A stretch of 64,000 nt of DNA from Pseudoalteromonas byunsanensis (GTDB lineage Bacteria > Pseudomonadota > Gammaproteobacteria > Enterobacterales > Alteromonadaceae), in assembly GCF_001854475.1 (NCBI RefSeq), contig NZ_MNAN01000031.1, forward strand, positions 144,105 through 208,104, written 5' to 3'. Position 1 is the first letter of the stretch. The number at the start of each line of letters is the position of its first letter. The notes beneath the pieces were generated by a model. The model did not search any database. It had not been told where the DNA came from and saw nothing but the letters and a program-made list of their open reading frames with translations. Below, one piece after another: positions 1 through 7,982 of this stretch. Made by a program: the position numbers and the translations under genes.

Positions 1-198
1 TCGTCTGCGCCAAATGAATCGTCTGCGCCAAATGAATCGTCTGCGCCAAATGAGTCGTCTGCGCCAAATGAATCGTCTGCGCCAAATGAGTCGTCTGCGC
101 CAAATGAATCGTCTGCGCCAAATGAATCGTCTGCGCCAAATGAGTCGTCTGCGCCATATGAATCACCTGAACCAAATGAGTCGTCTGCATCAAATGAC
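1..198. repeat. 18-bp coding tandem repeat (minisatellite)
   Basis: Eleven consecutive 18-base units are visible. The first eight (1-144) are identical except for an A/G alternation at one position. The last three (145-198) are increasingly diverged. Read on the minus strand each unit encodes one DSFGAD hexapeptide, and the A/G change is synonymous (GAT/GAC for Asp). Because 18 is a multiple of three, gain or loss of units changes length without shifting frame. The array continues beyond the left edge, so the full copy number cannot be seen. Confidence 0.95.
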
Positions 199-347
199 AG
201 CTCTACGCCTGCGCCTCTGGAGTAAAGCTGAGACTGTTCTAGCTTGCTGACATTATCAACAATATCATACACCCCAGATGCAACAGTCTTTCCTACATAA
301 ACCGTCCCAAGTGCAATGGGTAAAACGGCCATTAAATTAAACTTCAT
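1..347 (-). CDS. Acidic hexapeptide-repeat protein, C-terminus outside window
   Basis: The minus strand is open from an ATG at 347 to the left edge. It is preceded by an AAGGAT ribosome binding site about eight bases upstream. The protein starts with a short hydrophobic stretch (MKFNLMAVLPIALGTVYVG), which could be a signal or membrane segment. A linker of about 30 residues follows, then a run of hexapeptides of the form DSFGAD continuing past the window edge. The repeat is rich in aspartate and glycine, which suggests a flexible, acidic and possibly calcium-binding region. The start lies 14 bases after the stop of the Maf-like gene, so the two are probably co-transcribed. I do not recognise the family, and its function is unknown. 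Confidence 0.7.
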   Translation of the reverse strand, partial: MKFNLMAVLPIALGTVYVGKTVASGVYDIVDNVSKLEQSQLYSRGAGVELSFDADDSFGSGDSYGADDSFGADDSFGADDSFGADDSFGADDSFGADDSFGADDSFGADDSFGAD

Positions 348-361
348 TGATTATCCTTAAG

Positions 362-2221
362 TTAGATAGTGTTTAGTCTGTGAATATAGCCACTAAGCAC
401 ATTTAACAACTGCGTCTTAGCAACAGAAAAATAGCTCTCCCAATACTGTGGAGCAATATGGTTTATATGACTTGCGAGAGTCACACTTAAATACTTTAAA
501 GACCCACTGAGCAAGATTTTGCGTGCCGTGCACTCACCTTGCTCCAAGTCATATACAAAATCATTGAGAGTTGTGATCAAATCCAAAATTCGTTGGCAGC
601 CTTCGATCTCCTGCTGCACTGTTCTAAGCTGTATTTGTCCTTCCAGCTCCACCCTATCAATCACCCTTGTATTCCCAAATTGCAGCAAGTAAGACGCAAT
701 AGTTTGTCGTATGATTGCAACACTTTGTTTTGTGTCGTCTTCACTAGGTGTGCTAAAAAAGAGCTCAAGTGTACAAGCTGCCGTACCTTGTATGTATGCT
801 CCATCGCTGGCATTAATAATCGTCGCGTTATTGTTCCTAGAGATAAGCGCTTCTAAGCTTAACCTTGCTTCATTTAAAATTCGGGTACTTTGCACCACAC
901 CACCAAAGTTCCCTTTTACACTCAACTCCGCATGCATTTTGTTCAAAAATAAAGGGTCTTGTTTGTCGTGATACTGAGAATGCTGGCTATGATGTTGCTG
1001 CTCATCACGAAAACCAAAGTCGCAACCGATGAGTGCTATATTTGTAAAGCCCAGCTTTAGCATGATGCTCAAAGCCGCATTAGCAACTGTAGGGTTACAA
1101 TGGTACAAAGGTTCAAATGTATTATCACTCTCTCTGAGGAGCTCAGTGCCAATATCATTCGCTTTTGGAAAAACTAACTTATACTCAAATAGAGCTAATA
1201 GTTTTGGCGAGACAGTATTAAGTGTGAGTAATATGGTGTTCTTTAAACGGGGATCAGATAACGAATCAGATTTTAATTCAAATATATCAGCGGTTCGCTC
1301 CATCTCAACATGAAAGTCAGGGATGATACCCAGCCTAAGTAAACTCGCGACTGCCGTACCACATGAGACAATAACCAAGTCTTGCACTTGAACCAATTTT
1401 TCTATGTCTTTATCTAAACTTGGCCCATTACCCACTATAATAACTTTAGGCTGAGTCGCAAAGTACCGCGCTAACTTGGGCGTAGACTTAAAGATATGTT
1501 TTTGATTTTCAATTGTATGAGATAACCCGATCAACTCATCTTCAAAGAACCCCCACATACTAGCTAAGCGATTACGCCAAGATCTAAATTTTTCTACTAT
1601 CTCGTCATACAATGATGTGTTGTAGTGGCGAAACAGGCTAATATCTGCAAGTAGATGGTACCCGTGTTTTTTCAATAATGACTGCATTGAACCAATAAAA
1701 TCAGTGTAGCTCTCAATGCTTAGAATAAGGAGTTCTCCACCTTGTTCTTGGCAATGAGCTTGTAATTGCTTAACATCAATGTGATGGCAAGCTAACTCCA
1801 ATGAGTTAGAGTCGTTCTCAATAATAATCACATCCGTGTAGTTAATTTTTTTTAGCAAGGCAGGTATCTGTAATCCAGCCCCCAACCCTAAAAATATTAT
1901 CGTACTTCTCTTTGGCACTGATGACTTCTTATAGCCTAGCTCCATGGCGTACTCTGTCATCACAGATATAAAATCCTGATGAAGGTATTTTGGTACCTTT
2001 GGAGCCCTGAAGTGCATAGATAAATGAAGTGGTGAAGATAAAAACAGCTCGGCCTGTTCTTCACAAAGGCGCTTAGGACAACCTGGATAAAAAGAGCGCT
2101 CAAACACCTTTATACGCTCCGATTTATCTAACAAGCCACCACTAGATAATGCTTTGCTACTCAAGTGAGCAATCATCTCTTGATTCTTAGCAAGCACCTT
2201 CAAACTTTGGTTGTGCTCCAT
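362..2221 (-). CDS. Maf-type (DUF115, MptE-like) protein, possible flagellin glycosyl-transfer factor
   Basis: About 619 residues. The sequence has a Rossmann-like stretch IIFLGLGAGLQIP near residue 110. The signature of the DUF115/MptE-like family follows, VIIVGNGPSLDKDI near residue 265, then NPTVANAALSIMLKLG and IGCDFGF near residues 385-410. Proteins of this type are called motility accessory factors. In several polar-flagellated bacteria they act late in modifying flagellin with nonulosonic acids. No flagellin or nonulosonate genes are in the window, so the substrate is open. The ATG at 2221 is preferred over one at 2227 because an AGAGGAA site lies seven bases upstream of it. The acidic-repeat gene follows after 14 bases, so its product is a possible substrate or partner. 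Confidence 0.75.
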   Translation of the reverse strand: MEHNQSLKVLAKNQEMIAHLSSKALSSGGLLDKSERIKVFERSFYPGCPKRLCEEQAELFLSSPLHLSMHFRAPKVPKYLHQDFISVMTEYAMELGYKKSSVPKRSTIIFLGLGAGLQIPALLKKINYTDVIIIENDSNSLELACHHIDVKQLQAHCQEQGGELLILSIESYTDFIGSMQSLLKKHGYHLLADISLFRHYNTSLYDEIVEKFRSWRNRLASMWGFFEDELIGLSHTIENQKHIFKSTPKLARYFATQPKVIIVGNGPSLDKDIEKLVQVQDLVIVSCGTAVASLLRLGIIPDFHVEMERTADIFELKSDSLSDPRLKNTILLTLNTVSPKLLALFEYKLVFPKANDIGTELLRESDNTFEPLYHCNPTVANAALSIMLKLGFTNIALIGCDFGFRDEQQHHSQHSQYHDKQDPLFLNKMHAELSVKGNFGGVVQSTRILNEARLSLEALISRNNNATIINASDGAYIQGTAACTLELFFSTPSEDDTKQSVAIIRQTIASYLLQFGNTRVIDRVELEGQIQLRTVQQEIEGCQRILDLITTLNDFVYDLEQGECTARKILLSGSLKYLSVTLASHINHIAPQYWESYFSVAKTQLLNVLSGYIHRLNTI

Positions 2222-2514
2222 AACCATTTCCTCTAGTCCCTATTACGCTTGCAAAGCATACCGTATTGTGTCGATATACAAAACATTTTAGCCACATAAA
2301 TACGCCGCGCTGTACAAATAAAACACAAGGCTCATTCATAATACAATATAATCAATAATATATAAAAATCAGTGTATTACTGCATACGTTATTTTATTTA
2401 TATAAAAGCAACTGTAGGAAACAGGAATACTTGATAAAACCCTGTTAACCCTTTGCCTCCTTCCCAAGACACGATAAACTATCCATACTTATCTTTAGGA
2501 GCTGAACTTTAAGC
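2222..2514. other. Divergent AT-rich intergenic region
   Basis: This 293-base gap separates the leftward Maf-like gene from the rightward recombinase-like gene, so it should hold promoters for both. It is very AT-rich, especially 2335-2410. I see no convincing -35/-10 pair, RNA gene or repeat. An AGGAG sequence at 2497-2501 is the nearest ribosome binding site to the GTG start at 2515, at a rather long spacing of 13 bases. Confidence 0.5.
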
Positions 2515-3192
2515 GTGAAGTCGCATTTAGGCCGCCGAGCTTTTTCTGCAATGGAGTTACACACCCTATTCCATGGCTATATTTATGGTGATGAAAAGCT
2601 ACCAAGGGAGCAACCCAAACATTGGCATTTTTGGATGCCACTTATCGCTTATTATTCGGGGGCATATAGTGACGAAATAAGCAGCTTGTCGCTCACCGAT
2701 ATCATTACGCATGAATCAGTTACAGGCTTTCATTTCTATACTCATGGCAAGCTAAAGCCTCGATTTATCCCTATACATACAGCACTATGGCAAGCTGGAT
2801 TAGAGCAGTATATTCACTTTGTCACAGCACAAGGCCATACACGCTTGTTGTTTGATTTACCGTCTAAATCAGGACGATTTAGTGAAAAGGTAAGGATCTG
2901 GTTTTCTGGAGAGGGAGAGCGACTAGGCTACTTACAAAAGTGTGGTTTACCTAACATAGATCAGCAAGGACACAAAACAGCCATTAGCAGTTTGAGATTA
3001 AACTTTGAACAACAGGTCAGGATCGCAGCAATTCAACGTGCTCACAAACCTGCATTTCATTATCTTATGGGATTAAAAGATGAGGCCTTGTTGCAACAGC
3101 CAAGCTCTATCACTCTGAAAAAAATAATCGCCCCAATTCGAGTCATCAATAGCAATGTACACTGGCAGCGCTTTCTTGAAAGGCATAGCTGA
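2515..3192 (+). CDS. Degenerate tyrosine-recombinase-like protein
   Basis: 225 residues from a GTG start (an in-frame ATG at 2551 is the alternative). The layout follows the catalytic domain of phage-integrase-family proteins: YYSGAYSDEISSLSLTDI aligns with the 'GLRxxEIxxLxWxDI' box, KPRFIPIHTALWQAGL with the 'R-R-IPLHPELIxLGF' segment, and ISSLRLNFEQQ with the 'HSFRHTF' box. The first catalytic Arg appears to be Tyr. The H-x-x-R box keeps one Arg but lacks the usual His residues, and there is no obvious C-terminal nucleophilic Tyr after YLMGLKDEA. It is also short, with no N-terminal core-binding domain. I infer a catalytically dead relative or decayed integrase that may still bind DNA. No att-like repeats were seen nearby. 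Confidence 0.55.
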   Translation: MKSHLGRRAFSAMELHTLFHGYIYGDEKLPREQPKHWHFWMPLIAYYSGAYSDEISSLSLTDIITHESVTGFHFYTHGKLKPRFIPIHTALWQAGLEQYIHFVTAQGHTRLLFDLPSKSGRFSEKVRIWFSGEGERLGYLQKCGLPNIDQQGHKTAISSLRLNFEQQVRIAAIQRAHKPAFHYLMGLKDEALLQQPSSITLKKIIAPIRVINSNVHWQRFLERHS

Positions 3193-3419
3193 TTAGCTGA
3201 TTAGTTGATACTAAAGTAGCCTGTATCAATAGACACTAGACTATTTCCCTTCACTATTTTGCGTTTAACTTTTGCTAGAACAGAACGCTTCAACCTTACA
3301 CAACCGTAAATGTTTTGTAGCAGCTGGCATAATGTTGTGTGCTAAAACTGGAAGAGTTACTAGTTTATGGGGAGTTACAGGGTAAAGTTATATAACGTTA
3401 AGAGCCACAAATTTACGCA

Positions 3420-3453
3420 TAAAAAAACGCCACCCTGAGGGCAGCGTTTTTTA
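3420..3453 (-). terminator. Rho-independent terminator of the lipoprotein gene
   Basis: A hairpin with arms reading AAAAAACGC...GCGTTTTTT spans 3422-3452. The stem is GC-rich near the loop and has A/T runs on both sides, so it could stop transcription from either direction. It lies 24 bases past the stop codon of the minus-strand lipoprotein gene, which makes that gene its main client. It may also end the plus-strand recombinase-like transcript. Confidence 0.85.
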
Positions 3454-3475
3454 ATTTCTTATAAACTAATCTAGA

Positions 3476-5086
3476 TTAGTTAGTACCAGTTACTGGAACT
3501 TCGTTACACTCAAGCTCAACAGTGCCTGTAAGTGCGTTGCCATCGTCCTGTACATCTTCAAATTCGAACGTTTTAGACTGACCACCACCATCTACTTTAG
3601 CACCACGGATAGTTGCACGTACTTTGTAGTTTCCGCCTACTTCAAGACCTGAAAGCTTGAAGGTTGAGTTGCCTAGCGCCTGCGCTAATGAAGCAGCTTT
3701 ACCATTTTTTGCATAAGTTACGATAGAACCAGAAAGGTTAGCAGTTTTAGTCGCATCAGCAGCACACACACCGTTCAATGTAATGTTTTTCTCGATGATA
3801 GTCGTATCTGGACCATCTAAATCAACCTCAACATTACCACAGATAGACTGATTAGTTTGTACGTACCAATCATTACCAGCTCTATCATACACACGAACCT
3901 TTGCAACCGCATCTTGTGAAATACCAAATCTAGCAGTTGATGCAGGTGAAATAACTAGCTTTGTATCTGAACGAAGGTAAGTTGAGATAGAACCATCTGG
4001 TGAAGTCATTGCTACAGCTAAGCCTGTTGCTGGTAAAGTGCCGTCAACAACTTTAACAGTGATACCTTTATCACATACTGGAACGTTCTTGTTAAGAGAG
4101 AAGAACGTTAAGTGATCTGTTGAGAATGTAGCAGGGAAAGTGCCATCTTCATTGGCTTCGCCTACTGTTGCTGTAATAGTTTCTTGAGTCCAAGTACCTG
4201 TTACTTCATCATGTGAAGAAATAGCTAACTCTTGATTTGGCTCTACAGCACTGTTAGCAGGTAGGTCTACAGTAACACTGATTGGGCTAGAGAAGTTTTT
4301 GATCTTAGCACCTGTCTCATCAGACATTGTAATGCTTGTTACACCAAGAGGCTTAAGCACTTGAGTTGTAGACTCGCTGTTCAAACCATCAGGGATGATT
4401 GCACCTGTTTCTTCATTGCTTGAGTCAGCAGCAACAACATTCATAGTTACTTCAGTACCCGTGATAGCTTCACCATCAGCATTTTGGAATACAGTGTTAG
4501 CTGGTACAGTAACGCTTGAGCCAGCAGTGCCTTCTTCAGCAGTAGCTGTTACAGCTTCTGCAGTTGTGCCACTTTCTACAGTCGCTTTCTTAGTTTCTAC
4601 TTTTACGCCAGTTGTCTCAACAGAAACCAGACCGAACTCAAGTGGAATATCGATTTCACCTTCGTCTAGTTCAGCTGACAAATCAACAACAAAACTCTTA
4701 GAGATGTAGCCTTCAGCTGATACTAGAGCTGTTACTTCACCTGATGCGCCTTCTTTTGATAAGAAGGTAAAGTTACCAGTTTCATCAACTGTAACCATGC
4801 TCAAGTCTTCGTTGTTCACGTCAGTCAAGTTAGTTGCAGCTTCGCCATCAACTAGGAATGATACTGTCGCGCCTTCCAAAACATCTGAGTTAGCTCTGTT
4901 TACAACGTTTACAGAGAAAACTTTGCTTGGTTGCTCAGTTACAAGCGTATCCGGTACAACGATCTCTGTTGGAGTTGGAGTTTCAGGTTCTACAACAACG
5001 TTATTGTCGTTGTCGCTAAAACAACCCGTTAACGCAAATGACGCAGCGATAGACACTGCAAGAAGTGATTTTTTATTAGCAAGCAT
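3476..5086 (-). CDS. Large secreted lipoprotein with Ig-like/carboxypeptidase-regulatory-like domains
   Basis: 536 residues. The ATG at 5086 is chosen because an AAGGA site lies about eight bases upstream and because it gives a clean lipoprotein signal, MLANKKSLLAVSIAASFALTGC, with the lipobox ending at the Cys. An upstream in-frame ATG at 5122 would add a poor 12-residue leader. After an acidic Pro/Thr-rich linker, residues about 50-150 look like a carboxypeptidase-regulatory or Ig-like fold (VLEGATVSFLVDG; VDETGNFTFLSKEG). The middle is rich in Thr, Val and Ala, with a beta-rich segment ending in LTFFSLNKN. The C-terminal part has two more beta-rich segments. No catalytic motif is visible. 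It is probably a cell-surface or periplasmic structural or binding protein with its own promoter and terminator. Confidence 0.7.
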   Translation of the reverse strand: MLANKKSLLAVSIAASFALTGCFSDNDNNVVVEPETPTPTEIVVPDTLVTEQPSKVFSVNVVNRANSDVLEGATVSFLVDGEAATNLTDVNNEDLSMVTVDETGNFTFLSKEGASGEVTALVSAEGYISKSFVVDLSAELDEGEIDIPLEFGLVSVETTGVKVETKKATVESGTTAEAVTATAEEGTAGSSVTVPANTVFQNADGEAITGTEVTMNVVAADSSNEETGAIIPDGLNSESTTQVLKPLGVTSITMSDETGAKIKNFSSPISVTVDLPANSAVEPNQELAISSHDEVTGTWTQETITATVGEANEDGTFPATFSTDHLTFFSLNKNVPVCDKGITVKVVDGTLPATGLAVAMTSPDGSISTYLRSDTKLVISPASTARFGISQDAVAKVRVYDRAGNDWYVQTNQSICGNVEVDLDGPDTTIIEKNITLNGVCAADATKTANLSGSIVTYAKNGKAASLAQALGNSTFKLSGLEVGGNYKVRATIRGAKVDGGGQSKTFEFEDVQDDGNALTGTVELECNEVPVTGTN

Positions 5087-5570
5087 GATTAGTCCTTGTT
5101 CCATTTTTTTTGCAAAGGCCACAACAACCCCCGCAGAGTTTTGTAAATCAAATATATACTATAGAAAATTCTATAGTAATTTCAAATTATATAGTTAAGC
5201 AGTAATTTTAATACCATACAAGACAAAAACAGCATAAAGTTTTGAATTTAAACTACAGCTGAATGTACTACTTATACATGTATGCTATTTCCAGTTTCAA
5301 CATTCTCATTGCTGGTTGAATCTTTCTCAAACTGCGCCCGCTACATCACTCCATTATTAAAGAAGTACATAGCTTAGCTATATTGCCCTTTTCCATTTAA
5401 GCGCCGAGCTCAAGTCTAACATTAACACCCTCTCGTAATTACGCCGTAGAATACGGGGAGATGCTTTATTATACAAGTCTTGACGCTTAAAAAACACCCC
5501 AAAACATTACTTTTCAGCAAGTTAGTAATATTAAAGTTGTATGACGGCTTTTTACTGTCACAATATCCAC
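5087..5570. other. Intergenic region between lipoprotein and YjbH-type gene
   Basis: About 480 bases with no credible coding sequence. The part next to the lipoprotein gene holds the candidate promoter and palindrome at 5157-5185. The rest (5200-5570) lies downstream of the YjbH-type gene as transcribed. I see no strong hairpin with a T-run to end that gene, nor any RNA gene. Confidence 0.5.
5157..5185 (-). promoter_or_regulatory. Candidate promoter with overlapping 20-bp palindrome
   Basis: On the minus strand a TTGAAA (5185-5180) and a TATAGT (5163-5158) are separated by 16 bases, about 70 bases upstream of the lipoprotein start. A perfect inverted repeat, ACTATAGAA - AA - TTCTATAGT (5158-5177), covers most of the spacer and the -10 box. 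This geometry fits an operator that blocks the promoter, but the regulator is unknown. Confidence 0.5.
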
Positions 5571-7685
5571 TTAACGAAATGTTAAGTAAGCTTCTCTCAA
5601 CCTAGCCAAATTGCCGTAAATATAGCTACTAGACAACCGTCCTTGGTTTAACAATGTTCTGTTGATACTTACTGGGGTATCAAGTTGTAGTGCTTTACCA
5701 ATCGCTAAGTTGTTGTGTTCCTCACCTATTCGAGTACTTACCGTATGTCGCCATGCCTCATTACCTTTAACTTGGCCATAAGGCGTTGCTGCCATATCTT
5801 TTCTCGGTGTTAAAGGAATACTGAAAGCAACCCCTACCATTTGAACATCGGTGTCTTGAGCAAAAATTGATACGTAGCTGTCGCCAAACCAAAAACGCGT
5901 TTCCAATTTTACGCCACTGTCTTCATAAAAGAATCTACCCGCAGTTGCATGAAAGCTAACATCTTGCTCAACCCAGTTATAACGATATGAAAGTGTCTGA
6001 TAATCTCGCTCAGCGTCATAGTCTTCATATTCTAAGTAAGCTAGATCAGCTGTAATTTGATGGCGGCCATTGTCACTTAGCCATGATGTCTCATTTTTGA
6101 TACCAACGTAATCATGAAACTCTTTAAAGAAGCCAACATGTGTCTGATTGTAAATACCATAGGGGAGTTCCAAGGTCTGATATAAAGTTGCCTGCGTTAT
6201 CCCGCTTTGCTTGGCAAAAGGGCCAAATGGACGATGTGATTCAAAGTCATCGGTTTTCGCCACTTCAGTTTCAGCCACTACACTCAAGCCACCACCATAC
6301 CACATTGGCATGTCAACAGCGGCGCTTACGGCTAATGAAAAGTCATATACACCTAATTCTGTCGCTAGGTTAGTATCCAAAGATGGACCTACCGTTAATC
6401 TAGGCTTAAAGTAGGGGCTGTTAGTTTTTGGCATACCCACCCATGATACACTGCCGATTGGTTCCATTTCACCAGGGCGGATGTCCATATCAGGCGTTAC
6501 ACTTGTATTGATAAATTCTCGGTAATTATCAACATGTCCCCTGACTGATAGCATTGGCATACCACGATTAAGTAATTGTATGCTGTATTTCGCATTGGGC
6601 TCATCTATATGTTCTGCAATTCGGCCTAATACAACCCCAATTGCATCGATGTCATTGCGATTAAATACGTAGTTTTCAAAGCTCACAACAATATGCGGAT
6701 CGCGGTTAAAGCCAACACTTACCGCTTCAAAACCATCATCTAGCAACGCATTTTTTAACTCGCGCGCTTGCAATGTCAAAGACTTGCTATAACTATCACG
6801 CTCAGAAATCTCTTGCTTAGCTTCATCCAGTGGTTTTTGAGCTAGCTCTCGCTGTTTTTGATAATGTGCTTTAAACGCAGCCTCACGTTTCAAGTGATTA
6901 TCTAAAATAGGTGCCGGTGCAGCTTCTGTCGGATCGTTAAGCTTGGCTTGAGTAAACAGAGGCATAGTGAAGTTAATACCCCAAAATGTATCTTTTTCAG
7001 CGTGGTCGGTATTACTGTAAAATTTGCTTGTAAGGGTTAACGTACCCACATCATAAAGCCATTCTTTTGGTACTGTAAGACGCAGCCCTGCATTCACCGC
7101 ATCAGCATCGTGCTCTAGCTGTAAAGCAAACCAATCAAGTGGTTGCCATTCGATGCCTGCAAACGCACCGTCCATTTGCCCTGTTACGCGATCACTAACG
7201 GCGAAGCCTGCTGAAAATCTAAAGTCATTCCATTGACGGGACCCAGCTAAATAATACGTTTCATACTGGTTAGCAGCCCCCCCGATATCTTTTGCTCCGA
7301 TAGCGAGGTTGAACCACTCTTTTGGTACAAAAGGCATTTGGTATTTTAAGTTAAATGACAAGTCTCGAATTTGCCCTTCACCTTTTTTTACAATCAAATT
7401 ATCGTGCATTGAGTTAGAGGCAATCATACCACTCACCTCTAAACCATCAAAAATACCTGCAGAAAAAATGTAATTATGCCCGTCTACATACTGTTGCCCA
7501 GAAAGGTCTAGCTGGTTGTTGTAACCAATATCAACACTCCCTTTTTTAAGCACTTCTGCACTAGGAGTATTAAGTAGGCCAGTGTACCCTGCAAACGCAG
7601 TGTAATTATTTATTTGGGTATCGGCTAATGCAGGTATACTCGTAAGTACCACTCCACCAGCAAGAAGTGTTGTTATTTTTGACAT
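5571..7685 (-). CDS. yjbH: YjbH-family outer-membrane beta-barrel exopolysaccharide protein
   Basis: 704 residues beginning with a signal peptide (MSKITTLLAGGVVLTSIPALA, cleavage before D). The N-terminal part, NYTAFAGYTGLLNTPSAEVL and the following alternating aromatic strands, is characteristic of the YjbH (DUF940) family. The C-terminal half has many amphipathic strands such as VEQDVSFHATAGRFFYED and LETRFWFGDSYVSIF, consistent with a beta barrel. YjbH-type proteins are outer-membrane components of exopolysaccharide production or secretion. The usual small yjbEFG partners are not seen here. The gene stands alone just before the first polysaccharide locus, so it is probably an accessory factor for export at the outer membrane. 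Confidence 0.8.
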   Translation of the reverse strand: MSKITTLLAGGVVLTSIPALADTQINNYTAFAGYTGLLNTPSAEVLKKGSVDIGYNNQLDLSGQQYVDGHNYIFSAGIFDGLEVSGMIASNSMHDNLIVKKGEGQIRDLSFNLKYQMPFVPKEWFNLAIGAKDIGGAANQYETYYLAGSRQWNDFRFSAGFAVSDRVTGQMDGAFAGIEWQPLDWFALQLEHDADAVNAGLRLTVPKEWLYDVGTLTLTSKFYSNTDHAEKDTFWGINFTMPLFTQAKLNDPTEAAPAPILDNHLKREAAFKAHYQKQRELAQKPLDEAKQEISERDSYSKSLTLQARELKNALLDDGFEAVSVGFNRDPHIVVSFENYVFNRNDIDAIGVVLGRIAEHIDEPNAKYSIQLLNRGMPMLSVRGHVDNYREFINTSVTPDMDIRPGEMEPIGSVSWVGMPKTNSPYFKPRLTVGPSLDTNLATELGVYDFSLAVSAAVDMPMWYGGGLSVVAETEVAKTDDFESHRPFGPFAKQSGITQATLYQTLELPYGIYNQTHVGFFKEFHDYVGIKNETSWLSDNGRHQITADLAYLEYEDYDAERDYQTLSYRYNWVEQDVSFHATAGRFFYEDSGVKLETRFWFGDSYVSIFAQDTDVQMVGVAFSIPLTPRKDMAATPYGQVKGNEAWRHTVSTRIGEEHNNLAIGKALQLDTPVSINRTLLNQGRLSSSYIYGNLARLREAYLTFR

Positions 7686-7982
7686 GTGCGCAGACCGATT
7701 TTTATTTTAAATTCTTGAATCAATGTGGCAAAACCCAATTTAGCCCTACCACGGTCATAATATTACTATGTTATCGTATATTGATATGTGTAAAAACCCA
7801 ACCCCTTTACAAAAGGTAACTAGGCTAAGTATCTAATTTATCGATATTCTTTACTACTATTTATGTTTCAATACGCAAAACCCAAACAATGAACTTAGTG
7901 TAACAGTTAAGTTAAAACATTATAATGCTGACGAATATTCACAACCGATAGGCTAAACTCAGGGTGATCGTAAAAGCCATCT
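7686..7982. other. Intergenic gap upstream of the YjbH-type gene
   Basis: About 300 bases between the end of the dehydratase gene and the start of the YjbH-type gene. It must hold the promoter of the latter if that gene is independently transcribed. The region is AT-rich. I see no terminator hairpin, RNA gene or repeat. Confidence 0.4.

Noticed and set aside
1..198. CRISPR array
   Set aside because: The 18-base units are directly adjacent with no spacers and encode a hexapeptide in frame. No cas genes are present.
14..250. Plus-strand open frame encoding an Arg/Met-rich repeat
   Set aside because: It is the antisense reading of the DSFGAD repeat. The minus strand has a ribosome binding site, a plausible N-terminus and synonymous variation in the repeat, so the minus frame is the real one.
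4395..5198. Plus-strand open frames opposite the lipoprotein gene
   Set aside because: They are shadows caused by the Thr/Val/Ala-rich composition of the minus-strand gene, and they lack ribosome binding sites and family features.
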